Shown here piece after piece: positions 40,655 through 48,273 of a stretch of DNA of 64,000 bases (the first letter of the stretch is position 1; every line of letters starts with the position of its first letter). The stretch is from assembly GCF_014207745.1 (NCBI RefSeq), contig NZ_JACHJB010000001.1:3348001-3412000 (forward strand). The letters are read 5' to 3'. The notes below the pieces were generated by a model. The model was not told the DNA's origin. It did no database searches and saw only the letters and a list, made by a program, of their open reading frames with translations. The translations under genes were made by a program, and so were the position numbers. Source of the DNA: Nonomuraea muscovyensis. Its GTDB lineage: Bacteria; Actinomycetota; Actinomycetes; Streptosporangiales; Streptosporangiaceae.

Positions 40655-41890
40655 GTGCAGTTGCGGTACTCCTACCGGATCGACCCGACCCCCGGCCAGC
40701 GGATCGACCTGGCCAAGGCATTCGGGTGCGCCCGCGTGGTGTTCAACGACGCGCTCGCGCTGCGCAATCACGCTCATGAGCAAGGACTGCCGTTCCTCAC
40801 CGACGCCGACCTGTCCCGCGCTGTGATCACCGAGGCGAAGAAGACCCCGCGGCGGGCCTGGCTGGGCGAGGTGTCCGCCGTGGTACTCCAGCAGGCCCTG
40901 GCGGACTGCACCACCGCGTTCCGCAACTTCTTCGCCTCTGTCTCCGGCAGGCGCAAGGGGCCGAAACTCGCGCCGCCCCGCTTCCGGTCCCGCAAGGACA
41001 ACCGGCAGGCGATCCAGTTCACCAAGAACGCCCGCTTCTCGATCACCGCGCAGGGCAGGCTGCGCTTGCCGAAGATCGGGGATGTGGCGGTGCGCTGGTC
41101 ACGGGAACTGCCCGCCGAGCCGTCGTCGGTCACGGTCTTCAAGGACGCGGCCGGGCGATACTTCGCCTCGTTCGTGCTCCAGGTGACCCAGACGGCGTTG
41201 CCCGAGACCGGCGCCGAGACGGGCACTGAGACCAGCACTGAGACCGGCGCTGAGACGGGGATCGACCTGGGGCTGGGGCACTTCGCCGTCCTGGCCGACG
41301 GCACCAAGGTGTCCTCGCCGAGATTCCTGCGCCGTGCGGAGAAGAAGCTCAGGAAACTCCAGCGGGCGCTGTCGCGCAAGCAGAAAGGATCGAGCAACCG
41401 GGCCAGGGCCCGCCTGCGGGTTGCCCGCCAGCACGCCAGGGTCGCCGACGCGCGCCGCGAGTTCCACCACCAGACCTCCACGCGGATTATCCGCGACAAC
41501 CAAGCGGTGTATGTGGAGGACCTGGCGGTCAAGGGACTGGCCCGCACCCGGTTGGCCAAGAGCGTCCACGATGCCGGGTGGTCGGCGTTCGTGGGCATGC
41601 TGGAGTACAAGGCGAAGCTGTATGGCAGGTACTTCGCCAAGGTCGGCCGGTTCTTCCCCTCCTCCAAGCTGTGTTCGGCGTGCGGTGTCGTCGCCGAGGC
41701 GATGCCGCTGTCGGTGCGGGAGTGGACCTGCCCGTGCGGGTTCACCCACGACCGGGATGTGAACGCCGCGATCAACATTCTCGCCGCCGGACGGGCGGAG
41801 AGACAAAACGCCTGTGGAGATCAGGTAAGACCCGGATCCGTCCGGGCACAGATCAGCGAAACAGGACGCCGGGGAAGTGCCGCCGCGTGA
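40655..41890 (+). CDS. tnpB: TnpB, RNA-guided endonuclease of the IS200/IS605 element
   Basis: 411 residues from GTG 40655. The N-terminal helix-turn-helix begins MQLRYSYRIDPTPGQRIDLA. The split RuvC active site is complete: Asp204 (GIDLGLGHF), Glu288 (VYVEDLAVKG) and Asp368 (THDRDVNAAIN). A zinc ribbon uses Cys340, Cys343, Cys359 and Cys361 (CSACG...CPCG). TnpB proteins, ancestors of Cas12, use an RNA from the right end to cut target DNA and help keep the element. Unusual is a low-complexity stretch just before Asp204, PETGAETGTETSTETGAETG (183-202), encoded by short repeats. The C-terminal 30 residues extend into the right-end region. Confidence 0.93.
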   Translation: MQLRYSYRIDPTPGQRIDLAKAFGCARVVFNDALALRNHAHEQGLPFLTDADLSRAVITEAKKTPRRAWLGEVSAVVLQQALADCTTAFRNFFASVSGRRKGPKLAPPRFRSRKDNRQAIQFTKNARFSITAQGRLRLPKIGDVAVRWSRELPAEPSSVTVFKDAAGRYFASFVLQVTQTALPETGAETGTETSTETGAETGIDLGLGHFAVLADGTKVSSPRFLRRAEKKLRKLQRALSRKQKGSSNRARARLRVARQHARVADARREFHHQTSTRIIRDNQAVYVEDLAVKGLARTRLAKSVHDAGWSAFVGMLEYKAKLYGRYFAKVGRFFPSSKLCSACGVVAEAMPLSVREWTCPCGFTHDRDVNAAINILAAGRAERQNACGDQVRPGSVRAQISETGRRGSAAA

Positions 41891-41942
41891 ACGGGACGGC
41901 ACAGGCCAGAATCTCCGGGCTTCAGCCCGGAGAGCGCGTCAA
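41800..41942 (+). ncRNA. candidate right-end guide RNA (reRNA) of the TnpB system
   Basis: By analogy with characterised TnpB systems, the guide RNA is transcribed on the tnpB strand across the 3' end of tnpB to the right end, with the guide read from the bases just outside. The right-end hairpin CTCCGGGCT/AGCCCGGAG (41913-41932) would be its terminal stem. The start is not visible; limits are approximate. The guide bases would fall in the 29-base repeat array that begins at 41955. Confidence 0.4.
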
Positions 41943-41954
41943 ATGACGGCCCCG

Positions 41955-42094
41955 TCAGCGGACGCCCGCCAGTGCCACGGTCGTCAGTGGACGCCCGCCA
42001 GTGCCACGGTCGTCAGTGGACGCCTGCCGGTGTCATGGTCGTGGTCAGTGGACGCCCGCCGGCGCCACGGTCGTCTTCAGTGGACGATCGCCAG
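41955..42094. repeat. tandem repeats (29-32 bases) derived from the kinase 3' end
   Basis: Copies begin with TCAG(T/C)GGACG at 41955, 41984, 42013 and 42045 (periods 29, 29, 32), with a fifth partial copy at 42077 that is the 3' end of the kinase gene itself. The array abuts the right end of the IS element. It looks like tandem amplification of the final kinase codons after the stop. Confidence 0.85.
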
Positions 42095-43378
42095 CATCAC
42101 GTCCGAGGCCGAGGGGCGGTCCTCGGGCTGCTTGTGCAGGCAGGCCCCCACGACGCCCCGGAGGGCCGGCGGCAGGGGCGATAAGTCCGGGTGGACCGTC
42201 AGCACCCGGTTGAACACAGCCGGCACCGTGTCCTCACCGAACGCCGGGCGCCCCGTGGCCGCGAACACCATCGTCACCGCCCAGCTGAACACGTCGGACG
42301 GCGGTCCCACCGGAGCGCCCGACAACTGCTCGGGCGACATGTAGGGCGGGGTGCCCACCATCTTGCCCGAGGTCATCGTCATCTGGTCGAGGGCCCGTGC
42401 GATGCCGAAGTCGATCACCCTGGGCCCGTCGTTGCCGATCAGGACGTTGCTCGGCTTGAAGTCGCGATGGACGATCCCCGCCTTGTGGATGGCCGCCAGC
42501 GCGCCGGAGGTGGACAGCGCCAGCCGCGTCAGGCCGTCCTCGTCGCGCGGACCGTGCCGGCGGACGAGCTGCTCCAGCGAGGGGCCGTCGACGTACTCGC
42601 TCACGATGTAGGCGTGCTGGCCCGTGATGTTGACGTCGAGCAGTCGCGCGGTGGAGAACGTGGCAACCCTGCGCGCGGCGTCCACCTCCCTCGCGAACCG
42701 GGCGCGCGCCGTCTCGTCCACCAGGTCGTGCAGGACCTTGACCGCGACCTGCGCCCCGCTGGGAGCCGCCGCGAGGTAGACGGCTCCCTGGCCGCCGCGC
42801 CCGAGGGAGCGGAGCACCCGGTAGGGACCGATCCATTCGGGTTCGCCAGGGCGAGGCCGCGACTGCGACGTCGGGTGGGTCGGCCGCTGGTGCGGGTCGG
42901 GATGGCGGTAGGACGGGTTGGTGTGCCGGCCGTGGAGGAGGCTCGCGTGGGGGTGCGGCCCCTGAGGCCCGGCCTGAATTCCGGTCCGGGCTCCGGCGTG
43001 CGGCCCGGCGGGGAAAGTGCCACCGGCGACCGCGTGGCCGAGCCTGCTGAGACGGGCCCTGGCCATCGCGGGGACGAGGATGCCCGAGTGGATCACGCCA
43101 CCCAGCCAGCCGACCACCAGCGCCAGCGAGATCAGCGTCGACATCGGCTCCGGGATGTCCTCGAACTGGTCGTAGCTGACGGCCACGATGACGAACGAGC
43201 CGATGCACACCGTGTAGACGGCCGCACCGACCACCTGCCACACGCTGCGCAGCCAGTAGGCCGCGAACCCGATCGTGAACGGCGTCGCCAGCCCGCACGT
43301 AAACAGCGGCAGGACCGCCCACCCCACGGCGGCGGCCCACGCGAGCCCGCTGGGGCGGCCTGGACGGCTGTTCGACAT
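42077..43378 (-). CDS. Ser/Thr protein kinase with N-terminal membrane anchor
   Basis: 433 residues. Three hydrophobic segments lie in residues about 12-105 (GLAWAAAVGWAVLPLFTCGL first), then a His/Pro-rich linker (residues about 125-180), then the kinase domain to the C terminus. Landmarks: GRGGQGAVYLAA (P-loop), Lys214 (VAVKV), HRDFKPSNVLI (304-314), DFGIAR (323-328), and the APE-like block GTPPYMSPEQLSG. All catalytic residues are present. Order (membrane first, kinase last) is the reverse of PknB-type kinases and there is no PASTA or other sensor domain, so sensing is likely membrane-based. The start codon faces nuoI across a stretch rich in DnaA-box-like sequences. Target unknown. Confidence 0.9.
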   Translation of the reverse strand: MSNSRPGRPSGLAWAAAVGWAVLPLFTCGLATPFTIGFAAYWLRSVWQVVGAAVYTVCIGSFVIVAVSYDQFEDIPEPMSTLISLALVVGWLGGVIHSGILVPAMARARLSRLGHAVAGGTFPAGPHAGARTGIQAGPQGPHPHASLLHGRHTNPSYRHPDPHQRPTHPTSQSRPRPGEPEWIGPYRVLRSLGRGGQGAVYLAAAPSGAQVAVKVLHDLVDETARARFAREVDAARRVATFSTARLLDVNITGQHAYIVSEYVDGPSLEQLVRRHGPRDEDGLTRLALSTSGALAAIHKAGIVHRDFKPSNVLIGNDGPRVIDFGIARALDQMTMTSGKMVGTPPYMSPEQLSGAPVGPPSDVFSWAVTMVFAATGRPAFGEDTVPAVFNRVLTVHPDLSPLPPALRGVVGACLHKQPEDRPSASDVMLAIVH

Positions 43379-43416
43379 GCCGGAAGGCTATCGCCCTGTA
43401 GCGGCGCATATCGGGC

Positions 43417-43481
43417 TGTGGACCAATGTTGTGGATAACCCCCCTCCAGCCTGTGGATAGCTGTGGAAAAACTGGGGATAA
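43417..43481. promoter_or_regulatory. cluster of five DnaA-box-like sequences
   Basis: In the kinase-nuoI spacer, same orientation: TGTGGACCA (43417), TGTGGATAA (43430, exact reverse complement of TTATCCACA), TGTGGATAG (43452), TGTGGAAAA (43462), TGGGGATAA (43473). Steps of 10, 11 and 22 bases match helical turns. A DnaA-binding locus is inferred. Confidence 0.55.
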
Positions 43482-43530
43482 CGGGTCTGGCTCATTCACC
43501 TGTGCCGCCAAGTGCGCAATGATGATGACC

Positions 43531-45111
43531 ATGGCGCGGATACCGGGAGTGGGGTTGGCGAAGGGGCTCTCCGTCACCCTCCGCCACATGCTGCGCAAAT
43601 CCGTGACGCAGCAGTATCCCGAGGTCAAGCCTGACCTCCCGCCCCGCAGCCGCGGCGTGATCGCCCTGGTCGAGGAAAACTGCACCTCCTGCATGCTGTG
43701 CGCCCGGGAGTGCCCCGACTGGTGCATCTACATCGATTCCCACAAGGAGACGCTGCCCGCTCCCGAAGGCGGCCGTCCCCGCCAGCGCAACGTCCTCGAC
43801 CGGTTCGCCATCGACTTCGCCCTGTGCATGTACTGCGGCATCTGCATCGAGGTGTGCCCGTTCGACGCGCTGTTCTGGTCGCCGGAGTTCGAGTACGCCG
43901 AGGGTGACATCCGCGACCTCCTGCACGAGAAGGACCGGCTGACCGCCTGGAGCGCCACGGTCCCGCCGCCGCCGGCCCACGACCCCGGCGCCGAACCCCC
44001 CAAGGAGCTCGCGGCCGCTCCCCGCCGCCCGGCCCGTCCCGACACGGGCGAGCCCGCCGCCCGCACCTCCTCCACCGGCACGTCGCCGGACCGCCCTTCC
44101 GGTACGACCGCCGAGCGTCCCCGCCCCGCCGCCTCGACCACCACGGCAGGCGAGCCGTCGTCACCGGGGGCCACCGAGGCGCGGCGACCCGCCGGCCCCG
44201 CGGGAGACCGGCCGCCGGCCGGCGAGCAGCAGCCGCCGGGCACGACGCCCCAGCCGACCAGCGGCGACGCGGCCTCCGGGCCGTCGTCGGCCTCGGACGC
44301 CTCCGTCTCCGGAGCCCCGGCCGCACCGGGCGACTTGGGCGACTCAGGCGACTCGGGTGCTGGAGGGCGGACCTCCCCCCGTCCGGGCGCTCAGGACCAG
44401 GGGCGCGCGCCCGGCGCGCGGGCCCCGCGCGAGGGGCGCATGGCCAACGTACGCGGCATCCGTCCGCCCGGCGCCCTCCCGACGCCCCCGTCGGCGAACG
44501 AGGCGACCACGCCGTCCAAGCGCCTTTCGGAGGGAGAGCCCACGACTGAGGATGCGGGCAGGTCGGCGGAGGCGGCCGGCGGCTCCGAGCCGGACAGGCC
44601 GGCGGGAGATCCCGCGATCCCGGACTCCGGCGACCCCGCGAAGAAGCACCCGATTTCGGAGACCGGCGACGCCGGGCGGCGCCTGATCCCGGAGACCGGC
44701 GAGTCGGCGGGAACGTCCGTGGTTTCGGACCGGGCGCCTGCTGGGAGGACGTCAACGTCCACGGAGACCGGGGAGACGTCCTCGTCCGGCGAACCTGCCA
44801 GGGGCGCTGGCGAGTCCTCGGCAGGACACAGGGCTTCCACAGGAGAAGCACCGTCAGACGAGCCGATCGAAGCGGCCGAGCCGGCCGAGGCGGCCCCCGG
44901 GTCGCCCGCGGCTGACGAGGGTTCATCCACAGGCCGCGCGTCCTCCGAAGAGTTTTCCACAGCCCAGGGCGAGCCGCGCCCGGCTCCCGACCCGGAGGGG
45001 CAGACTGCTGCCCCGAGCCCGCGCAGGCGGCGGATGCCCGATCCCCGATCCATCCGCCCGCCCGGGCGGCTCACCCCTGACGAGACGAGGGAGTCCGAGG
45101 AGGAGTCGTGA
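43531..45111 (+). CDS. nuoI: NADH-quinone oxidoreductase subunit I-like with ~375-residue disordered tail
   Basis: 526 residues from ATG 43531; in-frame ATGs at 43519, 43522 and 43525 are also possible and none has a clear ribosome site. The NuoI core carries both [4Fe-4S] sets: Cys51, 54, 57, 61 ([11 protein letters not shown]) and Cys99, 102, 105, 109 ([11 protein letters not shown]), with [20 protein letters not shown] after. NuoI normally ends near 160-220 residues; here residues about 150-526 are Pro/Ser/Thr/Glu/Arg-rich low complexity ([20 protein letters not shown], then [17 protein letters not shown]). The tail is unusual for an iron-sulfur electron carrier. Its DNA contains three further DnaA-box-like sites. 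It overlaps nuoJ by four bases. Confidence 0.9.
   Translation: MARIPGVGLAKGLSVTLRHMLRKSVTQQYPEVKPDLPPRSRGVIALVEENCTSCMLCARECPDWCIYIDSHKETLPAPEGGRPRQRNVLDRFAIDFALCMYCGICIEVCPFDALFWSPEFEYAEGDIRDLLHEKDRLTAWSATVPPPPAHDPGAEPPKELAAAPRRPARPDTGEPAARTSSTGTSPDRPSGTTAERPRPAASTTTAGEPSSPGATEARRPAGPAGDRPPAGEQQPPGTTPQPTSGDAASGPSSASDASVSGAPAAPGDLGDSGDSGAGGRTSPRPGAQDQGRAPGARAPREGRMANVRGIRPPGALPTPPSANEATTPSKRLSEGEPTTEDAGRSAEAAGGSEPDRPAGDPAIPDSGDPAKKHPISETGDAGRRLIPETGESAGTSVVSDRAPAGRTSTSTETGETSSSGEPARGAGESSAGHRASTGEAPSDEPIEAAEPAEAAPGSPAADEGSSTGRASSEEFSTAQGEPRPAPDPEGQTAAPSPRRRRMPDPRSIRPPGRLTPDETRESEEES
44833..44961. promoter_or_regulatory. three DnaA-box-like sequences inside the nuoI tail coding region
   Basis: GCTTCCACA (44833-44841), TCATCCACA (44923-44931) and TTTTCCACA (44953-44961) all match the -TCCACA core on the plus strand, opposite in orientation to the 43417-43481 cluster. 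They are within coding DNA, so chance and codon constraints weigh against significance. Confidence 0.3.
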
Positions 45112-45743
45112 CCGAGGTGGTGCCCTCCTACCTGTCACCCACCGGCCAGGAGATCGTCTTCTTGCTGCTGGGCGCGGTGGCGGTCGGATCGGCGCTGCTC
45201 GTCGTCACGACCCGGCAGCTCGTCCACGCGGCCCTGTGGCTGGTGCTCTGCTTCGGCGCGCTGGCCGGGTGCTACCTGGTGCTGACCGCGGAGTTCGTCG
45301 CCTGGGTGCAGGTGCTCATCTACGTGGGCGCGGTGGTCGTCCTGCTGCTGTTCGGCATCATGCTCACGCGGGCGCCGATCGGCCGCACCGCCGACCTCGA
45401 CAGCGGCAACCGCGTCGTCGCGGCGCTGGTGGCCGTGGCGACGGCCGCCCTCCTGGTCACGGTCGTGGTCGACGCGTTCCGCACGGCCTACATGCCGCTC
45501 GTCCCGGGCCAGGGGGCGGCGAAGGAGTTGGGAGCCAGCGTGTTCAGCACGTGGGTGCTGCCGTTCGAGGCGCTGTCCGTGCTCCTGCTGGCCGCCCTGA
45601 TCGGCGCCATCGTCCTGTCCCGTACGGACATCCCCGGAGGCCCGGCGAGCGAGGGCAGGGCCGGACCCCCCGAGGACGGCTCGCCGTCCGCCGGCACCGC
45701 GCGCCGGGACGGGGAGTCGTCTGACCAGGACGGGGGGCATTAG
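45108..45743 (+). CDS. nuoJ: NADH-quinone oxidoreductase subunit J-like
   Basis: 211 residues from GTG 45108, overlapping nuoI by four bases. Five membrane helices are visible ([20 protein letters not shown], then [20 protein letters not shown] carrying the conserved TMH3 pattern [11 protein letters not shown]). The last 40 residues are Gly/Ser-rich and polar ([20 protein letters not shown]), an extension absent from short NuoJ proteins. NuoJ lies next to NuoA and K and undergoes the loop rearrangement coupled to pumping. The stop TAG overlaps the next start by one base. Confidence 0.92.
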   Translation: MTEVVPSYLSPTGQEIVFLLLGAVAVGSALLVVTTRQLVHAALWLVLCFGALAGCYLVLTAEFVAWVQVLIYVGAVVVLLLFGIMLTRAPIGRTADLDSGNRVVAALVAVATAALLVTVVVDAFRTAYMPLVPGQGAAKELGASVFSTWVLPFEALSVLLLAALIGAIVLSRTDIPGGPASEGRAGPPEDGSPSAGTARRDGESSDQDGGH

Positions 45744-46303
45744 TGCACGTCGTCTATCCGGCGGTCGTCTCCGCTCTTCTCTTCTCCATCGGGGTGTACG
45801 GTGTGCTCGCGCGCCGCAACACGATCCTCGTGCTCATGTCGGTCGAGTTGATGCTCAACGCCGTCAACCTCAACCTGGTGGCGTTCGACGTGTGGTTGCG
45901 CGACCGGCTGCACAGCGGCCAGGTGCTGACGCTGTTCGTCATCGTGATCGCGGCGGCCGAGGTGGGCGTGGGGCTCGCCATCGTGCTCGCCCTCTACCGC
46001 AACCGCCGGACCGTCGACCTCGACCACCTCCGCGACCTGGCCGAACCACCCAAGCCGTCCTCCGCCGCAGACCCTCACACCTCCGCCACCACCACCGGCA
46101 CGCCCCTCGGGTGGTCGGCGTCCCCTGCCGGATCAGTGGCGGGCACGCCTCCCGCCGGGTCCGGTGAGGCCGCGTCGTCCGTCGGGTCCGGCGATGCCCC
46201 GCCTTCCGTCGGGTCTGGTGAGGCCGCCCCTGCCGCTGGGCCCGGCGATGCCGCACCTCCTGCCGGCACCGAGCAGGCAGCCAAGAGAGGGGGCGAAGGG
46301 TGA
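45743..46303 (+). CDS. nuoK: NADH-quinone oxidoreductase subunit K-like with repetitive tail
   Basis: 186 residues from GTG 45743; the usual length is about 100. The three-helix core keeps both proton-axis glutamates: Glu35 ([12 protein letters not shown]) and Glu73 ([11 protein letters not shown]). After residue about 100 comes a polar tail containing a nine-residue repeat ([36 protein letters not shown]) encoded by a 27-base tandem repeat. The tail is likely disordered on the outer or inner face. NuoL starts at 46300, overlapping by four bases. Confidence 0.92.
   Translation: MHVVYPAVVSALLFSIGVYGVLARRNTILVLMSVELMLNAVNLNLVAFDVWLRDRLHSGQVLTLFVIVIAAAEVGVGLAIVLALYRNRRTVDLDHLRDLAEPPKPSSAADPHTSATTTGTPLGWSASPAGSVAGTPPAGSGEAASSVGSGDAPPSVGSGEAAPAAGPGDAAPPAGTEQAAKRGGEG
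46160..46267 (+). repeat. 27-base in-frame repeat in the nuoK tail
   Basis: Four units of 27 bases at 46160, 46187, 46214 and 46241 encode a nine-residue repeat at the NuoK C terminus; units alternate between GGTGAGGCC and GGCGATGCC versions. Confidence 0.9.
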
Positions 46304-48273
46304 CGACCTTCCCGCTGCTGGCCGTGCTCCTGCCCTTCCTCGCCGCCTTCGCGGGCCTGCTCCTGTCTCGCCGGCCGCGCCTGGCGCCGGGCGGGCGGCC
46401 CGGTGGGTCGCGTCCACCAGGTGCCGAAGCGGTGGAGAGCCGTGGGAGCACCGAAGTCGACGGGGCCGGGGAGAGGCGGCGGGCGCATGGGCGGGCCGCG
46501 TGGATCGCGGTTGTTCCGACGGCTGTCTCCGCTGTGCTGGCCCTGTGGCTGGCCTGGGGGCCCGGGTTCGCGTACCTCGAAGGGGCCGAGCCGGGTGGGC
46601 CGGTCGGCCGCGACTACGGGGCGATCGTCACCGGGGGCATCCCCATCTCGTTGACGCTCCAGGCCGACGACCTGTCCGCCGTCCTGGGCGTACTGGTGAC
46701 GCTCGTGGCGCTGGCCGTCCAGGTCTACTCCGTCGGCTATCTCCACGACGACCCGCGCTACCCGTCCTACAGCGCCTTCGTCAGCCTGTTCACCAGCGCG
46801 ATGCTGCTCGTCGTCTACTCCGGCGACCTCCTCGTCCTCTACGTGGGCTGGGAGATCATGGGGCTGTGCTCCTACCTGCTCATCGGGCACTGGTGGGAGG
46901 ACCGGGGCAACTCCCGGGCCGCGGTCAAGGCGTTCCTGGTCACGCGGCTGGGCGACGTGGGGTTCCTGTTCGGGATCTTCGTGCTGGGGTTCGCCGCGGG
47001 GAGCTTCCGGATCGCCGACGTGCTCGCCGCGGTGCCCCAGATGTCCACGGGCGCCCTGGTGGCCGCCACGATGCTGCTGCTGGCCGGAGTCGCGGGCAAG
47101 AGCGCCCAGGTGCCGCTGCACACCTGGCTGCCCGACGCCATGGCCGGTCCGACGCCGATCAGCGCGCTCATCCACGCCGCCACCATGGTCGCCGCCGGGA
47201 TCTTCATCGTGGCCAGGCTCTTCCCGGCGTTCCAGGCGTCGGGGCCGACGCTGGACGTGCTCGCCGTGGCCGCGGCGCTCGGCATGCTCGGCGCCGCTCT
47301 GGCGGCCCTGGCCCAGGACGACCTGAAACGGGTGCTCGCCTACTCCACCATCAGCCAGCTCGCGTACATGGCCGGAGGGCTGGCGGCCGGGTCCGACCGG
47401 GCCGCGATCTTCCACCTGGTCACGCACGGTGCGTTCAAGGCGCTGCTGTTCCTGTGCGCGGGCGTGGTGATCCACCATGTGGGCACCAACTTCATGAGCC
47501 GGATGGGTGGTCTGCGGCGGCAACTGCCGGTGACGTTCGTCGCGATGACCGTGGGGTTCGCGGCGCTGATGGGCATCCCGCCGGCCGGCGGTTTCTTCAG
47601 CAAGGACGCGGTGCTGCTCGCCATGGAGCAGGCGTGGGCGGGCGGCGGCCTGACGGACGCGGCCGCGCTGCTGCTGTACGGTTGCGCGCTCGCCACCGTC
47701 GCCGTCACCGGGGCGTACTCCGCTCGCGCCTGGCTGCGTACCTTCTTCGGCCCGGCCCGAGCCGTCGCCGCCCTGCCCGAGCCGCAGCCCGGCACGGCGC
47801 ACGTCGTGGACGTGCGCGAGGCGCCGCGCAGCATGCTGGTGCCCGTCGCGCTGCTGACGGTTCCCGCGCTGCTGCTCGGCTTCGCCGGCGGAGTGCACCT
47901 CGACGTGGCGGTGGCCGCCGTCAGCGTCGCGCTCGCGCTGCTCGGGGCCGCCGTCGTCTACGCGTTCTGGCGCGGCGACCCGGCTGCCGACCCGGCGCGG
48001 CTGCTCGGGCCGCTGCGGATGCCGTGCGAGCGGGCGTTCTACGTAGACGACCTCTACGCGGCCGTGTTCGCGCGGCCGGTGATGGCGCTGGCCCGGCTCG
48101 TCGTCCGGACCGATGACGTGGTGGTGGACGGGGCCGTGCGAGGCTCGGGTGGCGCGGCCCGCGGCCTGTCCGGGATACTGCGGCTCGCGCAGAACGGCAA
48201 CGTTCAGCTCTACGTGAGCGGGGCGCTCGCCGGAATCCTGCTGATCGCGGTGGGGGCGGTGGTGTTCACATGA
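46300..48273 (+). CDS. nuoL: NADH-quinone oxidoreductase subunit L-like
   Basis: 657 residues from GTG 46300. Antiporter-like membrane subunit of the distal arm, with conserved helix blocks [20 protein letters not shown] (Glu of the charged axis), [40 protein letters not shown] and [14 protein letters not shown]. The C-terminal lateral-helix region and final helices are present ([20 protein letters not shown]). An early loop ([20 protein letters not shown]) is Arg-rich. The gene overlaps nuoK and nuoM by four bases each. It pumps protons in complex I; here the redox input is uncertain because EFG are absent. Confidence 0.93.
   Translation: MTTFPLLAVLLPFLAAFAGLLLSRRPRLAPGGRPGGSRPPGAEAVESRGSTEVDGAGERRRAHGRAAWIAVVPTAVSAVLALWLAWGPGFAYLEGAEPGGPVGRDYGAIVTGGIPISLTLQADDLSAVLGVLVTLVALAVQVYSVGYLHDDPRYPSYSAFVSLFTSAMLLVVYSGDLLVLYVGWEIMGLCSYLLIGHWWEDRGNSRAAVKAFLVTRLGDVGFLFGIFVLGFAAGSFRIADVLAAVPQMSTGALVAATMLLLAGVAGKSAQVPLHTWLPDAMAGPTPISALIHAATMVAAGIFIVARLFPAFQASGPTLDVLAVAAALGMLGAALAALAQDDLKRVLAYSTISQLAYMAGGLAAGSDRAAIFHLVTHGAFKALLFLCAGVVIHHVGTNFMSRMGGLRRQLPVTFVAMTVGFAALMGIPPAGGFFSKDAVLLAMEQAWAGGGLTDAAALLLYGCALATVAVTGAYSARAWLRTFFGPARAVAALPEPQPGTAHVVDVREAPRSMLVPVALLTVPALLLGFAGGVHLDVAVAAVSVALALLGAAVVYAFWRGDPAADPARLLGPLRMPCERAFYVDDLYAAVFARPVMALARLVVRTDDVVVDGAVRGSGGAARGLSGILRLAQNGNVQLYVSGALAGILLIAVGAVVFT

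Larger units (their letters stand above)
40120..41942. mobile_element. IS200/IS605-family insertion sequence (approximate limits)
   Basis: A complete IS200/IS605 element: Y1 transposase tnpA on the minus strand and tnpB on the plus strand, divergent with 22 bases between their starts. The ends show matching subterminal hairpins: CTCCGGCCTTCAGACCGG (about 40123-40140) on the left and CTCCGGGCTTCAGCCCGG (41913-41930) on the right, sharing CTCCGG-CTTCAG-CCGG, as expected for ends recognised by TnpA. Exact cleavage bases could not be fixed. It sits between the unknown membrane protein gene and the kinase gene within the split nuo region. Both genes look intact, so the element may still be active. 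Confidence 0.8.

Noticed and set aside
41955..42094. CRISPR array
   Set aside because: The units are contiguous with no spacers and no cas genes are present; they match the kinase 3' end.
43417..43481. Chromosomal origin of replication
   Set aside because: No dnaA, dnaN, recF or gyrase genes nearby, and only five boxes; an origin in actinobacteria carries many more with that gene context.
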